A stretch of 64,000 nucleotides of DNA, taken from the NCBI GenBank assembly GCA_023213395.1, contig CM041465.1, positions 127,975,741 through 128,039,740 of the forward strand. Reading direction: 5' to 3'. The translations under genes and the position numbers were made by a program. Of the stretch, positions 12,088-22,899 are shown in pieces. The notes below the pieces were generated by a model. It worked only from the letters and a program-made list of their open reading frames with translations. It was not told the origin of the DNA and ran no database searches. This stretch comes from Cycas panzhihuaensis (taxonomy: Eukaryota; Cycadophyta). Position 1 is the stretch's first letter. The number at the start of each line of letters is the position of its first letter.

Positions 12088-12321
12088 TGTTGGAATATTG
12101 ATAATACACATTTGTTTTGTCCCACATGCAAGTGGGTCCTACTCTCACTATCATGACATTTATTATAAATACACAACATTATGTATCATATGGAAGATGT
12201 TGTAATGATATTTTGTTAACACAATGGAGGTACCTTAAGGGTTCCATTCAATCCTGTGGAGGTGCTTTTATTCTGTTTGGTTTTATTTGCGGTTATCTTA
12301 TTGCAGGTCTATTTTCCAACA
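12088..12321 (+). repeat. LARD 3' LTR
   Basis: 234 bp; preceded by the short PPT TTAAGAGAGAG. Ends TTTTCCAACA, matching the start TGTTGGAA as inverted repeat. Confidence 0.9.
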
Positions 12322-12480
12322 ATAATAAATTACCAATTTCATATTATTCATTAAAGAATACCAGTATTACTTGTCTTTCCTTAGTTTCTTTATTGTTTGT
12401 TTGGATTTTCATTTTATATACTTGTGCAACTATAGGAAACAAATGTGAAAACCATTATAATTATCCATTATAGCTTGAAT
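12322..12480 (+). repeat. R1 dispersed repeat, part 2
   Basis: Continues R1 after the LARD insertion: AAATTACCAATTTCATATT and CATTAAAGAATA align with the reverse complement of 18850-18970. The 118-codon open frame from 12117 runs across the LTR into this repeat and is not a gene. Confidence 0.7.
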
Positions 12481-13588
12481 TATCATATATGAATATTATT
12501 TGTAGACTACATATTAAGAAAATTACCTCACTTTATAGAAAAGAATTATATGATTTTAGAATGAGAATATCAATATTATAACACATTCTAAAATTTTAAT
12601 ATAAGTCAATTTGACTAAAAATCATCCTTCCAAGCTTTAATTACATGCTTAACGATATGTTTATATTCAAATTACCCACTTCTTTAATTACCCTAATATC
12701 TAGATTACTTATAAGGAAAAGGAAATTTTGATATAGAGTAGTAAGTATCTTATTAACCCATAACCAAACTAATGATACCCTCTTTGTAATGCTCTATCTC
12801 AAGCTTATAAGTCAATCTAAAGAGCACAAGATACAACCTAGAGCATTTAAAACCTTACTCATCTATAGCCAACAAGACTAAGGGTTCAACTAGTTAATTA
12901 ACCTTCAAAGGGTACCTAATCTCTTAATTCATCCTTAAGTGAAAAAATACCAAGATGGAATATAGTCCAATCAATAGGGTAAAATAACTTTTTAAATTCA
13001 CCATTATAAAAGTCTTTAAAGGAAAGAAGAATATCCTAATAAATTATACCAAGGTTATGGAACCATTATTTAGAAAGGAGGAATTTCTATTATATTATGA
13101 GGGTGGATATTTGAAGAAGATTTCTCTCATATTTAAAATTAATAAATGATTATATTATAGTATTCTATTCTTAAATCCATCTTCTTACTTCTTTGAATCA
13201 TTGTGGTGGAAAGCTTTTCTTTTATATAAATGCTCTTTAAAATGTAAAGAATTTATCTAATGTTTAGAGAATTTATTTTTCTTATTACACCAATTTGAAC
13301 CCTTCTTGGACATAAGTGATGATGTATCCATGAGTAAAATATGATGCCATTATTAGATAGAAAAATTATAATAGGAACTAAAGGATTGAAACACAAAGTC
13401 CTTTTAACTATTATTTTATTATATGAGGTATATGATTTTAATATGTTTAATTAAAGAACATTACCAATTTTATTTTAGGAGATAGAAACCTTTAAAGCAT
13501 ATAGAAGGATGAAAATGGAGGGTTAGTTCTTGGCTTACAACTTTTCTAATAGGAGGATTTCTTAGACATAAGTGATGATTCTTATAAT
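12481..13588. other. AT-rich stretch, no gene seen
   Basis: No recognisable protein or RNA gene. A ~20-bp word (TTCTTGGACATAAGTGATGAT, one base changed in the second copy) occurs at about 13301 and 13558. Probably old, eroded transposon sequence. Confidence 0.5.
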
Positions 13589-14365
13589 TGATTCACTTAG
13601 GCCATCTTTAAATGCTATGGCTAATAACATACATGTGCCCTTTTATGCACTAGTATGGTTTAAGATGGATCAACATTATGAGATTAGATAACTAACGAGA
13701 TCACTCGATTTGATTGGGTTATAAGGGGGACTTTAATATAATAGAAATATTATGATCTAAAAGGATGTGTCTAATATGACAAATACCAAAATTATGATCT
13801 CAACAAATGGAGGTTTAAATCTTAGTCACTAGTAGTATCCCATGTGGTCCCCTTTGGAGTAACAACATAAAAAATATATCAAAGATGAAAAGTTAATTAA
13901 GCCTCTAATATGAAACCAAGACCAAGAAATACCTATCATATATTTAGGGTGCAAATTATTAATAATTTAAATCAGATTATATAAAAACTTGATATAAGTT
14001 GTGGTGGTATAATTCAACCTAAATATATGAAATATAGAAGTTATGTGAGCAATTGGTTTGATAAATAAAATAAATGCTTCTATCAATATATGAAATTATA
14101 TTAGTTATAGGTGTGGGTTATAAAGCATTATTATATTTCATAGCATAGGGATAAATTAGACAAGTCTAAATGCAATATGTTTCCCTTATATTTTGAGCTC
14201 AAAATCATTCTTGTCTTCCTCTATAGTCATTTCCCCCTTCTTCTTAAGAGAATAATCCTCTCTTATTCTCCACCACTTTATTTGATATTCTAGTAATTAA
14301 TCAAAGTAATAATTCTTGATTCATTACCTATTATAATTTTATCTATAAGTTGTGAATATTTAATA
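13589..14365 (-). repeat. R2 LTR, copy A (3' LTR of the gypsy relic)
   Basis: Aligns over its length with 15823-16603 and in part, inverted, with 58540-59035. On the minus strand it starts TATTAAATATTCAC, after a short A-rich tract (AAAAAAGT) that may be the PPT. Confidence 0.8.
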
Positions 14366-14745
14366 ACTTTTTTATTCATTTATTGTGGGTTGATGACTTC
14401 ATATAATTTATTACTATGCATTTATTATTAGCATTCTAATTATGGTCATTAACCACCCTTTTTCCTATTACTACTAACCATACTTCTATTCATTGGTCAC
14501 TCATTGGCCTACTAATAATTAGTCTTTGAAATCTTATCATCTTCCATCACTTATATCCTCTTCTAATTTCACTCTAAAGTAGGCCTTTCTTCTATAGGAA
14601 TAATGGTCCTCATTATTCTACTAATTTTTTATAGTCATTTTATAATAATAGTTCCTTTTCTTCTATACCATCTACCACATTAGGGTAATTGGTATTTTAT
14701 ACTAAACATAAATAGTTTTAATTACCCTTATCATGTCATCCTTTC

Positions 14746-15330
14746 ATTTATCTAAAGGATACTGTCTCCCTTTAGAATTGATATATCTTTTGGAATGAGT
14801 CCTTTTAGCAGAGATAAGACTACCTCGTATGTTTATTTATTCAACATTGAGGGTTTGTATGATTTGAAGATATTTATATTGAAAACTAGATCTATCCCTA
14901 TATAAGGTGGTAAATCAAGATTAAACGAATTTCCCTTGACTTTATTTATTATCTTAAAATGTCCATATAGGATATATCTTTATGTTCTTCCTAGTGAAAT
15001 GATCCTTTGGCAAATGAATCCAAACTTGATTGCCCACTTAAAAGTTAAGTTCCTTCTGATGTCAATCATGCTTATCATTATATTTCTATTGATTCTTTAG
15101 TATAATGTCATGTATTTAGAATTGAGCTTACTTAATGTACCTTGAATAGCATTATTCTTACTATTGAGTCTATCCAACATGCTTGATCAAGTTTATAGGT
15201 ATTGCTAATTACATTGTAGAGTTGGGTTTAAAACCTAAACAAACTTTGAAAGGTGATTTCTTTATCTTGATATAAACCACTGAATTATAACTATGTTGGA
15301 TATGGAAAACATTTTCATCTCATGTTTTTG
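14746..15330 (-). pseudogene. Ty3/gypsy integrase C-terminal part
   Basis: On the minus strand, KKSPFKVCLGFKPNST (near 15260) matches the gypsy integrase motif TGKSPFEVVYGFNP. Further down, WIHLPKDHF and FNLDLPPYIGIDLVFNIN match the integrase C-terminal region (VHLRKERFP, then LDLPxxYxxSxxFNVxDL). The frame has stops and the core catalytic part is gone. It is the coding remnant of the R2 gypsy relic. Confidence 0.8.
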
Positions 15331-15439
15331 GATGATTATTATTATATATCTTAACTAATTATACCACCATCTTATTTACCAACTCTTGTTCTATTTAAAA
15401 TAAGCCTTATATTTTTAATTTAAAGAAATACTTAGATCC

Positions 15440-15713
15440 CATATAAAAATAAAATTAATAGAAAATAATAATATAAATAAAAAGAAAAAAACACTAGGAT
15501 CATAATGGTATCCTTAAGGTACCTTAACTTGGATTAAGACCATAAGAACATTATTGCAACAATATGTCAATACAATACATTGAGTATGTATTTATAATAC
15601 ACAACTTTCCTATGCATGGGACCCACCATAAAATACCTATATCATAACAAAATTAATTACAAAAATATGCATTATAACTTTGCCTCATTAAATGTGAACT
15701 AAGTTATTCTAAC
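15440..15713 (-). repeat. Lone LTR with adjoining PPT, related to the LARD LTR
   Basis: On the minus strand it starts TGTTAGAATAAC directly after ATGGGGAAG (15714-15724), a PPT-like tract. It shares GTGGGTCCCA, TATTATAAATAC and AAGGTACCTTAAGG in the same order as the LARD LTR. The far edge is uncertain. It probably marks a truncated copia-type element, with ~100 bp of interior left. Confidence 0.6.
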
Positions 15714-15822
15714 ACTTCCCCATAATGCATGTTTAAGATATAGATGTTGGTTTGAATTTGTAATACTTGATCTTCAGAAATGTATTGAATGCATCAGCCT
15801 CATATTGGCAATCACTCATAAT

Positions 15823-16603
15823 TAATTCACTTAGGCCATCTTTAAATATTACAAATAATAACTTAACATGTTCCCTCTTTGTGAACCAGCATAGTTTAAG
15901 AGAGATCAACATTATGAGATTAGAGAACTAATGAGATCACCCAAGATGATTAGGTTATATGAGAGACTTTAATATAATGGAAAGATTATGATTTGAAAGG
16001 ATGTGTTTAATAGCTTAAATACCAAAATTATGATTTGAATAAATAGAGGTTTAAAGCCTAATCATTAGTAGCATCCCATGTGGTTCCCTTTGGAGTAACA
16101 AAATAAAAATATATATTAAAGGTGAAAAGTTAATTAAGCCCCTAATATGAAACCAAGGCCAAGTAATACTTATCACATAGTTAAAGTGCAAATTATTAAT
16201 AATTTAAATTAGATTATAGAAAAACTTGGAGTAAGCTATGGTGTTATAATCCAACATAAATCTATTAAATGTGGAAGTTATATTAGCAATTGGTTTGATA
16301 AATAAAATAAATGATTCTATTAATATATGAAATTATTTTGGCTATAGGTGTGGATTATAAAGCATTGATATGTTTTATTGCATAGGGATAAATTAGACAA
16401 ATCTAAACCCAATACCTTTGTCTCATATTTTCAGCTCAAGATTATTCTTATCTTCCTCTACAGTCATTTCCCCCTTCTTCTTAAGAGAACAATCCTCTCT
16501 TATTCTCCTCTATTTTATTTGATATTCTAGTAATTAATGAAACTAACAATGTCATGATTTAGTACCTATTATAGTTTTAGCTACAAGGTGTGAATATTCA
16601 ACA
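15823..16603 (-). repeat. R2 LTR, copy B (5' LTR of the gypsy relic)
   Basis: Partner of copy A; on the minus strand begins TGTTGAATATTCACAC. Confidence 0.8.
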
Positions 16604-16639
16604 AGCTTGTTTGTTTATTAAGGGGGGATTCTAGAGTGG

Positions 16640-17112
16640 TATCTTATCCATTCAAGCATAGTCGCTTCACATTCAATAGTAAATTCATCAATGATTTTTT
16701 CAACCATGTTCTCTTTTTTTTGACATACTTTTTCTATACCTTTTCTTTAAGAAATTTTACATTTACTTGATAATTACTTATAGCATTACCTGGAGGCTTT
16801 AGTCTTCTAAAATGAATAAATAGGATGATAGGTTTATTAACCTTCTTAAACTTATTTTTGTATTCAATAATCACTGGCTTTTCATTGAGTGGCTTGACAT
16901 CTATAATATAAATAGATTTCAATATATCTCATGCTTCCTTTGAAGTAGCAACATGATATATATAAATTTATATATTCTTTTCCAAAGTAGAGAAGATCTA
17001 ATAAGGTGCTCTAACATCTTTCTCTAGAAGTTTTATCAATTCTTATTCTTGATCAGGTGTTAATTCACTTTTAGGATAAGTTGGTTTTGGATCTTGTATC
17101 CTTTAGTAATAG
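16640..17112 (-). pseudogene. Copia gag fragment
   Basis: On the minus strand the frame reads SELTPDQE*ELIKLLEKD, then VATSKEA*DILKSIY, then an open 62-codon stretch (16734-16922). TSKEAWDIL is the copia gag signature. It points away from the copia pol piece that starts ~50 bp to its right on the plus strand, so the two are not one element in its original order. Confidence 0.65.
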
Positions 17113-17164
17113 TATCTCATAATTGTTTAAGTTCTAAAATGAGTTTTATTCTTCTTAACTATAT

Positions 17165-17830
17165 AAAGAGATTTACTTAACTCATACTAGGCTTGATATT
17201 GCTTATGTTGTTAGATTGGTATCTCGTTACACATAAAGTCACGAAGAACCTCATTGGGTTACTCCAAAGAGGATTCTAAAGTATGTTAAAGGAGTACTTA
17301 ATCTTAGACTTGAATACCTTCATGGTGGAGAGGCAAACTTGCATGGGTATATCGATGTTAATTAGGGTAAAGATGTAGAAGATAGGAAATCAACTATAAG
17401 ATTCATTTTTAGTATTGGAAATGGGTTTGTATTATAGAAATCTAAAAAGTAATCCACTATTGCATTATCTTCTATAAAGGCTAAGTATCAAGGACTAAGT
17501 GTAGGTGTGAAGGGAGCTAGATGGTTACAAGGACTTTTAGAGACTCTTAGAACATCATCTAGTATATTTGTTATATATATTGATAGTCATAATACTATTT
17601 GACTTTTAAAGAATATAAAATTTCATACACGCATAAAGCACATTGAAATTTAACACCATTACATCCATGAGAAGATTAGATCAAGGAAGCTACAAGTTGA
17701 ATTTTTTTCAAGTAAAGAACAACTTATGAATGTATTCACCAAAGCTCTAACTGAAGACCACTTCATCAATATTTATAAAAATTTGGGACATGGTGAATTT
17801 TTCCTTAAGGGAGGATATATCAATAAGGAT
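17165..17830 (+). pseudogene. E7: copia RT end and RNase H
   Basis: Plus-strand sequence reads THTRLDIAYVVRLVSRY, HWVTPKRILKYVKG, STIALSSIKAKYQGL and HTRIKHIEI*HHYI, ending QLMNVFTKAL. These are the copia motifs from the end of the RT through RNase H (SLIYLTxTRPDI, WxAxKRILRYLKGT, ALSTxEAEYxAL, TKHIDIxYHF, ADxFTKxL). Upstream pol is missing. PPT and LTR follow directly. Confidence 0.88.
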
Positions 17831-17886
17831 AAAGACAAAGATTAGTCCAACCTCTAGGAAGACTTCAAGACCCCCACATTTATATT

Positions 17887-18181
17887 AAGGGGGGATGCTA
17901 GAGTGGTGACTTACACACTTAACCTAGCAAATGTTAATGTGGCAAATATATATGTGAATATTATAGTGATATAATAATGTGATGTAATTTGTTATTATGT
18001 GGGCTAATAAACATAATACATATGTAATACATAAGGTACTTATTGATCTTTTTAAAGGGATCCAAAGTCGATTATACTTTATAAATTTATATCAATGTAA
18101 TCCATATTTTTTGTAGTAGATTTTTATTGCAAGATTTTCCACATTAATCTTATATTGTGTGCTTGTTCATTCTGTGCTTGT
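17887..18181 (+). repeat. E7 polypurine tract and 3' LTR
   Basis: AAGGGGGGA (17887-17895) followed by LTR start TGCTAGAGTGG at 17896. The LTR end is set near 18181, where minus-strand gypsy sequence begins; this edge is uncertain. Confidence 0.6.
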
Positions 18182-18184
18182 CAT

Positions 18185-18600
18185 ATACAAAAACAATCTA
18201 TTTGTCTATGATTTCTAATAAATATTATACACATTTTCTAAGTGCCATCCTTTTTGGGCACCTAAACTACCAATAATCTATAAGAAAACGTATTGAGTCT
18301 GATATGACCTTTGCTTATTAGATTTTAGATCTATTTATTACTTTCTATATTCTTCAATATCGATGTTTTATATAATAGAGTGTTTGGTATAAAAACTCTT
18401 GGTAGCAACTTGATGTTACGTATAATAGATATTTTTTGTGATAACCTTACATGTTCCTTGAAGAAATTTCTATATCTTATCAATACATTAATTCCTCTTA
18501 CTAGTACTCTATTTTGATGGTAATGATAAAGGATCCCTTTTCAACCTTCTTGTCTTTATCTGTTAGATTTATTACTAATCAAACTTTTATATCATTTACA
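18185..18600 (-). pseudogene. Ty3/gypsy RT N-terminal fragment
   Basis: On the minus strand IKLLPRVFIPNTLLYKT (near 18400), SKGHIRLNTFSY and VPKKDGT*KMCI (near 18240) line up with the gypsy RT start (IxLxPGxxxPNRxxYR, KGxIRPSTSPY, VPKKDGxWRMCxDYR). The palm core with the catalytic YVDD is absent. It may belong with the R1 copy just to its right as LTR, but that is inference. Confidence 0.75.
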
Positions 18601-18769
18601 TCGACTACTTTTCTCATTTTGCAGATATGAGTGGCATTGATGTAGGTATTTTAAGCTATTGATTGAGTAGGCTTTATAATCTTTAATAAGACTATACTAG
18701 TTCAATCTCCTTCAATAAAAACCATCACTATCCTAAAGGCATGGATTTCCACATATAGCTCACAAATAT

Positions 18770-19222
18770 CTCATGGAATCATAATATAATTTATTTCATT
18801 GATATATAAGAAAGAGATGGTAAACTTGAATTAACACTATCTATAATGGTTCTTACATCCATTATCTATAGTTTCATAAGGATATAAAATGAAAAGCCAA
18901 AGAAATAGAAAGGAAGCTAAAGGAAAGCCAAGTAATTAAGTTATTCTTTAGTGAAGAATGTGAATTTGGTAATTGATAATTGATTAACCTTTATATAAAG
19001 AAAGAGGCACTATTTATACAAAGAGAAGGCACAATCCTTCATATTTGCCTCCATTAAACCCCATGGCATTATCATTAATGACAATGCTAATGTACTTATT
19101 AATCATTACATAGATTACTAATTGTTATTCTCTCTTAAACATAATTCTATACATATATAATGCTACTACAACTAACCTTAACCTAACTAGTCTTACTTAT
19201 TTACTTTATATGTGTGAGACAT
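18770..19222 (-). repeat. R1 dispersed repeat, inverted copy
   Basis: The reverse complement aligns with 7971-8216 plus 12327-12480, and in part with 60228-60396. This is the only copy here not broken by a recognised insertion, so it shows R1 is about 450 bp or longer. The minus-strand start TGTCTCACAC suggests an LTR edge. Confidence 0.7.
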
Positions 19223-20484
19223 ATTGTATTCCCTTCAACTTTAAGAGATGGTTGTCATCAATCATTAATAGAAGGGTAGAATATACATATTACTATCCCC
19301 TATTGCTATGAGAATGTTTAAGGTCAATGCTTCATCCTTATGACAAAATATGAAAACTATTGCTAGACTGACTAATAGAGAAGATTGATACTGCTTCTAT
19401 ACTAGTGAGTGAGAAGGGTCCATATTAGCATGAAAGATTTTATCCTAATTCTTGCATTCATCTTGAAGAGGACTTTTATTTGATGTTGGTAGTAACATAG
19501 GATGCTAGTAATAAAACACAAGCTTCAAGGTCTTCAATAATAATGAATAAAAGAGGAGATATGGTTGTCATTCTTTCCTCTTCCAAGGGAGCCTCAATAG
19601 GATGTTCTACTTCTTGTTTGGCCTTTGTTTTCTTTTGTATTACTTTGAATAGAAATTTCCTATTCAATATGTTTTTAAAGTTAGAATGAAGTCATCCTAA
19701 TATGCCATATTATATATAGAGTGCTAAGATTGTGCCCATTACATGAGGCCATCTTCCAAATGCATATGGACCTATATGATCTTATCATACTTATTCTTCA
19801 ATTTGATTTCTTAGAAAAATACTAGTAGGGTTACATTCTAGTCATTAAAATTAATAAAATCATGAATGATAAAGCAAATTTTTTTATCATAGTATTAATA
19901 AAATAATTACTATGATTACAAGATCAATGGCTTACTAGCCAATATTTGAACAACCTCAAAATTACACTTAATAATTTCAAAAATATAATATTAGTCATCC
20001 TAATATTATAAGGCCTAATTTTAAACTTTAAAATTAAGCATAAAATAGCTCCAAAATGGATCATATAATAGCTCAAATCAAAACTTAATAGAATATAGAT
20101 TCTAATGTTTTAGACAGATTTAAATTATAAGACCATATAAAGAGTTATGGAAAAAAATATATAAGTATGTATTAAAATTTTAAAATGGCTTTTTAAAGTA
20201 GGTTTTAACCCCTTCTTAAAGTAAACTTATTCATGTTATATTATGCATGTGACTACCTACTAATTATTAGGAGGACTAAATGGGCTTTAGAAACTTATAC
20301 AATTAAATATAATTAATCTCAACATTAGAAAAAATAAAATTTTTCTAAAAAAATTGTTCATATTCCATTATAGAATTTTTTTATAGTAATCGTAATGATT
20401 TTCATGAGATCATAAGAAAATTTGAAGCAAAATAAGTGATCATAGAGCCAATTGAATAAGATGAGTATTTATAATTAGACCAAC
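19223..20484. other. AT-rich stretch, no gene seen
   Basis: No recognisable protein or RNA. A 63-codon minus frame (19476-19667) has a Lys/Glu-rich part but no known motif. Bases 20480-20484 (CCAAC) are the left target-site copy of E3. Confidence 0.5.
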
Positions 20485-20790
20485 TAATGGATGTTAATGC
20501 ATCAAAGTCATTAGATTAATTATATGAAGGCGACTTTAGGTTAGCTAAGTCACATAGTTAAATGTAATTTCATTTATATTTAAATATAATTTTAGGCTCA
20601 TGTCATTAGTCAAGAAACACTTTTAGAAACCCTAATGCACATCCCCTCATATATAAGGTTGAATGTAAAAGGGAGAGTCATAATTCTCACCACTCACTTT
20701 TGCTCTTAATCTTGTTCTCTTCATTTTTCTCTTATTATGTACTATTACTTTAATGTAGTAGAGTGTGACAACAAAATCCTTCACCTAACA
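20485..20790 (+). repeat. E3 5' LTR
   Basis: 306 bp, ending CCTAACA. Both E3 copies begin TA rather than TG (the E1 relative begins TG), consistent with a G-to-A change. It contains a CATATATAAGG TATA-like box at about 20648. Confidence 0.9.
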
Positions 20791-20792
20791 AC

Positions 20793-20804
20793 TGGTATCA
20801 GAGC
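20793..20804 (+). other. E3 primer-binding site
   Basis: TGGTATCAGAGC, two bases after the LTR: the standard initiator-tRNA-Met site of copia elements, unmutated. Confidence 0.95.
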
Positions 20805-22890
20805 CATTGTTTATTACATTTCTCCACTAGGCTTGCATAAAGCCATTAATACCTCTTACTCAAAATTCATGTGAGGTTGAGAGCTTATTTGAAAACTTTA
20901 TCTTGTATTAGGGAGTTTAAAATTCTATTATTTTATATGTTGTTATATTTTCTATGTGTACAAAATTTTAGAGATGGAAAAGACAAAATTTTGAAGTCAT
21001 TTGATTGCCAAAACAACTTAGAAGTATTGAAGGCCTAAAATTTTATGAAAAGTTTAACCATCTTAGATTTTAATAAAATTTAATATGTAGGGTTACCTAG
21101 CCAAGAGGATCATTTTTGTCTTCTAGAGCATCTTTAGATTCAACTTACAATAACCAATTTTGGCTAAAATAAAAGGTTAAAATTTATGGATGAGTGACCT
21201 ATGGCACTTTTCTTAATAAAATCATTTAAATATGAGTTGAAAATCTAAAAATAGTTTTAAGTTATCCAGTAGATTTATGTATTAGGAGAATTTTAAGATA
21301 AATCTCATCAAATTTCATCTACTAGTTAATGAGATCTTTGTAGTTTTTTTACGGATACTAAATTTATCCATTCAACCCTACAAAAAACGTTTCAAAGGTA
21401 TTTTAGGCAGTTTTTTAGCCATTTTTAGAGATGATGTAAAAGGAAAAGTTGATATACATGTCAAGATAAAGCTTTTAAGATATTAAAGTTTGGATTTTGA
21501 GATAATGAATCTGATAAGATTATGCTTTTGTGCTTTTCTTTGGGTAAAAAATTTTTATGCCTTTTCAGAAATCTAACTTTACTATCTTATTAGAAATGAC
21601 ATTTTGAACACTTTTTTTTTTTGCTATCATAAATTCAAATTCTATCATTTAGGCCTTTATATTTAGAATTTTTAAAAAATTTTACCCTTTTATTATTATT
21701 TATAAATTTTATAAAAAAATAATAAAATAGGGCAAAATAACAAGCATCTAAATTTAGAAAAATCAGCATTTTAGCTGTAAGTTGATCTACTTTTTATCTC
21801 TTTGTGGATTTTGTATTGAAATTTCTAAATATATATTTAGAAACATTATACTAAAGTAAGGGAAACCTTAGATCAGAAGTAATATTCTATTCCCCTACTA
21901 AATCTAACATGCTCTTTCTATTTCTACACATAGCATAAAGTAACACATAAAGTAGTAACAAAAACTAAGCAAGCATGGAAGGTAAGCAAACACATTTGGC
22001 ATCTTTTCATTTTGGTTTTTGGTTCAAGTTATTTAGAAATAACTTGCATTATTTCCTAAAATGAATCTTATCTGTACGACTTATGCCGTTAGTTCTTGGC
22101 TTGTGCACACACTTACCTTAGTTGAAATAGATCACAATTGGCTAAAGTCTAGGCTCTAAGGGAGGTGTGAGTTTTATACTGGGTCTAGTCTTAACTAGGA
22201 TAGTAGTGGAGGGATAGGTTAACCATACCTATGGCCTCCAATTAAGGATAATCTTGATAACCACCCAAGAAAATTGAAAACTTTAATCAAGATTAAAATA
22301 TACCCAATCTAATGTCTATCATAATCATGGGATACATACACACTATTTAAGTCTTTATAAGAGGTATATAGCTGCTTACTGGTGAACTAGATAAAGACTG
22401 GGAATACATGGGCTCCATTATGACTTGGATTTCATCACCAAGCACAAGTGTAGGTATCGTAGGTGAAGGCCCTAATATATATACCAGAAGCCCCCTTAGG
22501 AATCAACACCTCAACCACTTTAGACTTGATATAGAAGTTTGGGTTTAATTCTACATCCTACTTTAAACTTAGTTTTTTAGTTATGTGCACCTATATGCTA
22601 TCTTCTACATGTGTATAATTTTGATTTTATGATCACATGACATATTATTTATCTTTGTGATCCTTATATTGCTATTTGTAGACATTATCAAATCCTACTA
22701 TATTAGGAGTATTTTCCATAAGTGTTGGTGGCCTGTTATCATTTCTTTCTACTTAATCATATTTCTCCTTACTACGCTAGGTGTATCATCCACATGTGTT
22801 AATGGAATTTTCATTTACTATTTCTTCACTATATCTTTTACTTCATCATCTTTACCATGTCTTTTCAATTTAAGTAGAATAGAAACTGTA
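20805..22890 (+). other. E3 noncoding leader
   Basis: About 2.1 kb between primer site and gag with no recognisable coding. The 79-codon frame at 22657-22896 is hydrophobic and without family resemblance. Such a long leader is unusual for copia and recurs in E4, E5 and the LARD. Confidence 0.6.
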
Positions 22891-22899
22891 TCTTAAAAG

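Larger units (their letters stand above)
8217..12321 (+). mobile_element. Non-autonomous LTR retrotransposon (LARD-like) with gag remnant
   Basis: A 4105-bp element with ~230-bp LTRs (TGTTGGAATATTG ... TTTTCCAACA), a decayed primer site at 8441 and a PPT before 12088. The flanks ATTAT (8212-8216) and ATAAT (12322-12326) match at four of five bases and fit a target-site duplication inside R1. The interior has no protease, integrase or RT. It holds a ~2.5 kb noncoding leader, a copia-type gag N-terminal half, an acidic ORF and a short tandem repeat. It would need enzymes from a copia relative. Confidence 0.85.
13589..16603 (-). mobile_element. Ty3/gypsy relic with ~780-bp LTRs (R2 family), internally deleted
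   Basis: Two ~780-bp direct copies (13589-14365 and 15823-16603) flank about 1.45 kb. Inside, minus-strand sequence encodes a gypsy integrase end, so the relic is read on the minus strand. gag, protease, RT and RNase H are missing. A foreign LTR sits at 15440-15713. The edges are approximate, and no clear primer site or duplication is visible. Confidence 0.7.

Noticed and set aside
12117-12473. 118-codon ORF
   Set aside because: It runs through the LARD LTR and across the insertion junction into R1.
20485-20490. LTR start placed at TGTTAATG (20492)
   Set aside because: The flanking CAAC match, the PPT and the E1 relative (TGAAAAGGGTTAATG) favour a start at 20485 with TG changed to TA.
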